Positions 6,081 to 6,645 of a stretch of 6,645 nucleotides of DNA are shown one piece after another. The position numbers and the translations under genes are program-made. The DNA is taken from contig JALOPA010000292.1 of the NCBI GenBank assembly GCA_025454125.1, positions 1 through 6,645 on the forward strand. Direction: 5' to 3'. The stretch comes from Thermodesulfobacteriota bacterium. GTDB lineage: Bacteria; Desulfobacterota; DSM-4660; Desulfatiglandales; HGW-15. Position 1 is the first letter of the stretch. The number at the start of each line of letters is the position of its first letter. The notes beneath the pieces are model-generated. The model did no database searches, had not been told where the DNA came from, and saw nothing but the letters and a program-made list of their open reading frames with translations.

Positions 6081-6240
6081 CTAGTGCAGTGTCTCAACGA
6101 TTCCTTGTCATCTCGACCCCTTCGAGCGACTCAGGGTAAACTCCGGGAGAGATCTTTTGATTGCGCTCAACGATAAGATTTCTCGCATTCGCTCGAAATG
6201 ACGGACCTGTCAAGGTAGCATGGAGACACCGTAGTGGGTC
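6081..6240. repeat. MITE/REP-like palindromic repeat upstream of ugpB
   Basis: The core is an imperfect inverted repeat: GTCATCTCGAC (6107-6117) and GAGATCTT (6149-6156) face AAGATTTCTCGC (6175-6186) and CTCGAAATGAC (6192-6202). Outer matches continue with CCTTGTCA against TGTCAAGG (6103-6110, 6209-6216) and GTCTC against GAGAC (6091-6095, 6223-6227). The motif pair AGATTTCTCGC and CGCTCGAAATGAC is one I recognise, from memory, as a common dispersed palindrome in many bacterial genomes. It carries no gene. It occupies most of the 283 bases between the upstream permease and ugpB, so the ugpB promoter must lie within it, beside it, or upstream of it. Confidence 0.8.
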
Positions 6241-6251
6241 TCGCAATAAAC

Positions 6252-6284
6252 GACTCGATTCTATTTCGCTCCGAAATGAGAGTC
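6252..6284 (-). terminator. Possible hairpin terminator after the upstream permease
   Basis: The outer pair GACTC/GAGTC encloses a perfect inner stem ATTTCG/CGAAAT with a 3-base loop, with unpaired bases between the two stems. It lies 25 bases past the permease stop on the minus strand. The sequence that follows (GTTTATTG) is only weakly T-rich. It could equally be a fragment of a palindromic repeat, since ATTTCG...CGAAAT resembles the neighbouring element. Confidence 0.35.
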
Positions 6285-6308
6285 AAGGTTTGGAAAGAGG
6301 GAAAGAGA

Positions 6309-6645
6309 TCAGCCGAAAACGCCGCCCATTTTGGTGCCTGCCACCTTGGTGATGACAAACAGGCAGGCTGCCCCTAGTAAGATAAGGATAAGACCAAGTG
6401 CAGCTGCCTCGTTGATGGAGCCGCCGATGTAAAAATTGAAGATGCCCACGGTCATCATCTCGTGCCCGGGGACGACAAGGAGGAGCGTTGCCGAGGCCTC
6501 CTGAAGAGCAAGGATAAAGGAATAGAGGGACCCGACCAGCACGCCTTTCCAGATGAGAGGGAGGGTCACGTCCTTGAAGGTTTTCATTTTCGGAGCCCCC
6601 ACGCTCTCCGCCGCCTCCTCAAATGATTTGTGAACGATCAGGAGA
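6309..6645 (-). CDS. ABC transporter permease, C-terminal 111 residues (5' end beyond the window)
   Basis: This is the C-terminal part of an inner-membrane permease from a binding-protein-dependent importer. The frame is open to the right edge, so the GTG at 6602 is an internal codon and not the start. The EAA loop is complete at the edge: FEEAAESVGAPKMKTFKDVTLPLI, i.e. EAA, then Gly four residues later, then LP. It is followed by two hydrophobic helices (GVLVGSLYSFILAL and AALGLILILLGAACLFVI) separated by LVVPGHEMMTVGIFNFYIGG. This tail, with a GPG-like turn followed by the MTVGIFNF segment, resembles the second half of two-domain permeases of the iron(III)/aminophosphonate/polyamine group (FbpB, PhnV, PotC-like). 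The substrate cannot be told from this fragment. It is unlike UgpA and UgpE and is separated from ugpB by 283 bases with a palindromic repeat, so it probably belongs to a different transporter. The stop is TGA at 6311-6309. Confidence 0.88.
   Translation of the reverse strand, partial: LLIVHKSFEEAAESVGAPKMKTFKDVTLPLIWKGVLVGSLYSFILALQEASATLLLVVPGHEMMTVGIFNFYIGGSINEAAALGLILILLGAACLFVITKVAGTKMGGVFG

Noticed and set aside
6026..6308. A PhoB box or CRP site for ugpB
   Set aside because: No paired CTGTCAT-like repeats or TGTGA...TCACA palindrome could be found by eye; the single CTGTCA on the plus strand belongs to the repeat arm.
1..6645. CRISPR array, tRNA/rRNA genes, toxin-antitoxin or defence module, or another undescribed multi-gene system
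   Set aside because: No spaced direct repeats, no RNA gene signatures and no unexplained conserved coding frames; every substantial coding stretch is accounted for by lnt, the ugp genes and the partial permease.

Overview
The window is a minus-strand region of a Gram-negative bacterium with moderate to fairly high GC. It is dominated by a glycerol-3-phosphate uptake operon of the Ugp type. Reading in the direction of transcription (high to low coordinates), it holds: the 3' end of an FbpB/PhnV-like ABC permease (6645-6309); a palindromic repeat region; ugpB (6025-4715); a terminator-like hairpin and a long imperfect palindrome; ugpA (about 4350-3469); ugpE (3458-2616); a second long inverted repeat; a broken ugpC (about 2365-1427); and the first 416 codons of lnt, apolipoprotein N-acyltransferase, running off the left edge (1248-1). 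No convincing plus-strand gene is present.

The order ugpB-ugpA-ugpE-ugpC is the same as in enterobacteria, and all four products can be aligned by eye with the E. coli proteins. UgpB would be the periplasmic binding protein, UgpA and UgpE the two membrane channel subunits, and UgpC the ATPase that drives uptake of glycerol-3-phosphate or glycerophosphodiesters. As sequenced, ugpC is not functional. The start codon with the good ribosome binding site is one base out of frame, probably because of one extra T in a T run. An internal deletion of about 145 bases has removed the Walker B, D-loop and H-loop region and shifted the frame. Either this locus lacks its own ATPase or the sequence has errors here; the read data would decide. 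UgpA, UgpE and UgpB look intact, which makes recent decay, an assembly fault, or use of another MalK/UgpC-like ATPase all possible.

The intergenic gaps are unusual. Three of them carry long, imperfect inverted repeats (2359-2583, 4391-4658, 6081-6240) with no transposase, so they look like MITE- or REP-like non-autonomous palindromes. The last is of a kind I recognise as widespread in bacterial genomes. The one between ugpB and ugpA follows a perfect 10-bp hairpin just after ugpB, an arrangement that could make binding protein in excess over the permease.

The taxon cannot be fixed from the sequence. Close Ugp similarity to Proteobacteria, abundant palindromic repeats and an Lnt with Bacteroidota-like motifs would fit a deltaproteobacterial (Desulfobacterota-like) host, but this is a weak inference. 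I did not find a new biological system; the items worth checking are the ugpC lesions, the palindromes and an in-frame 27-bp duplication inside lnt.
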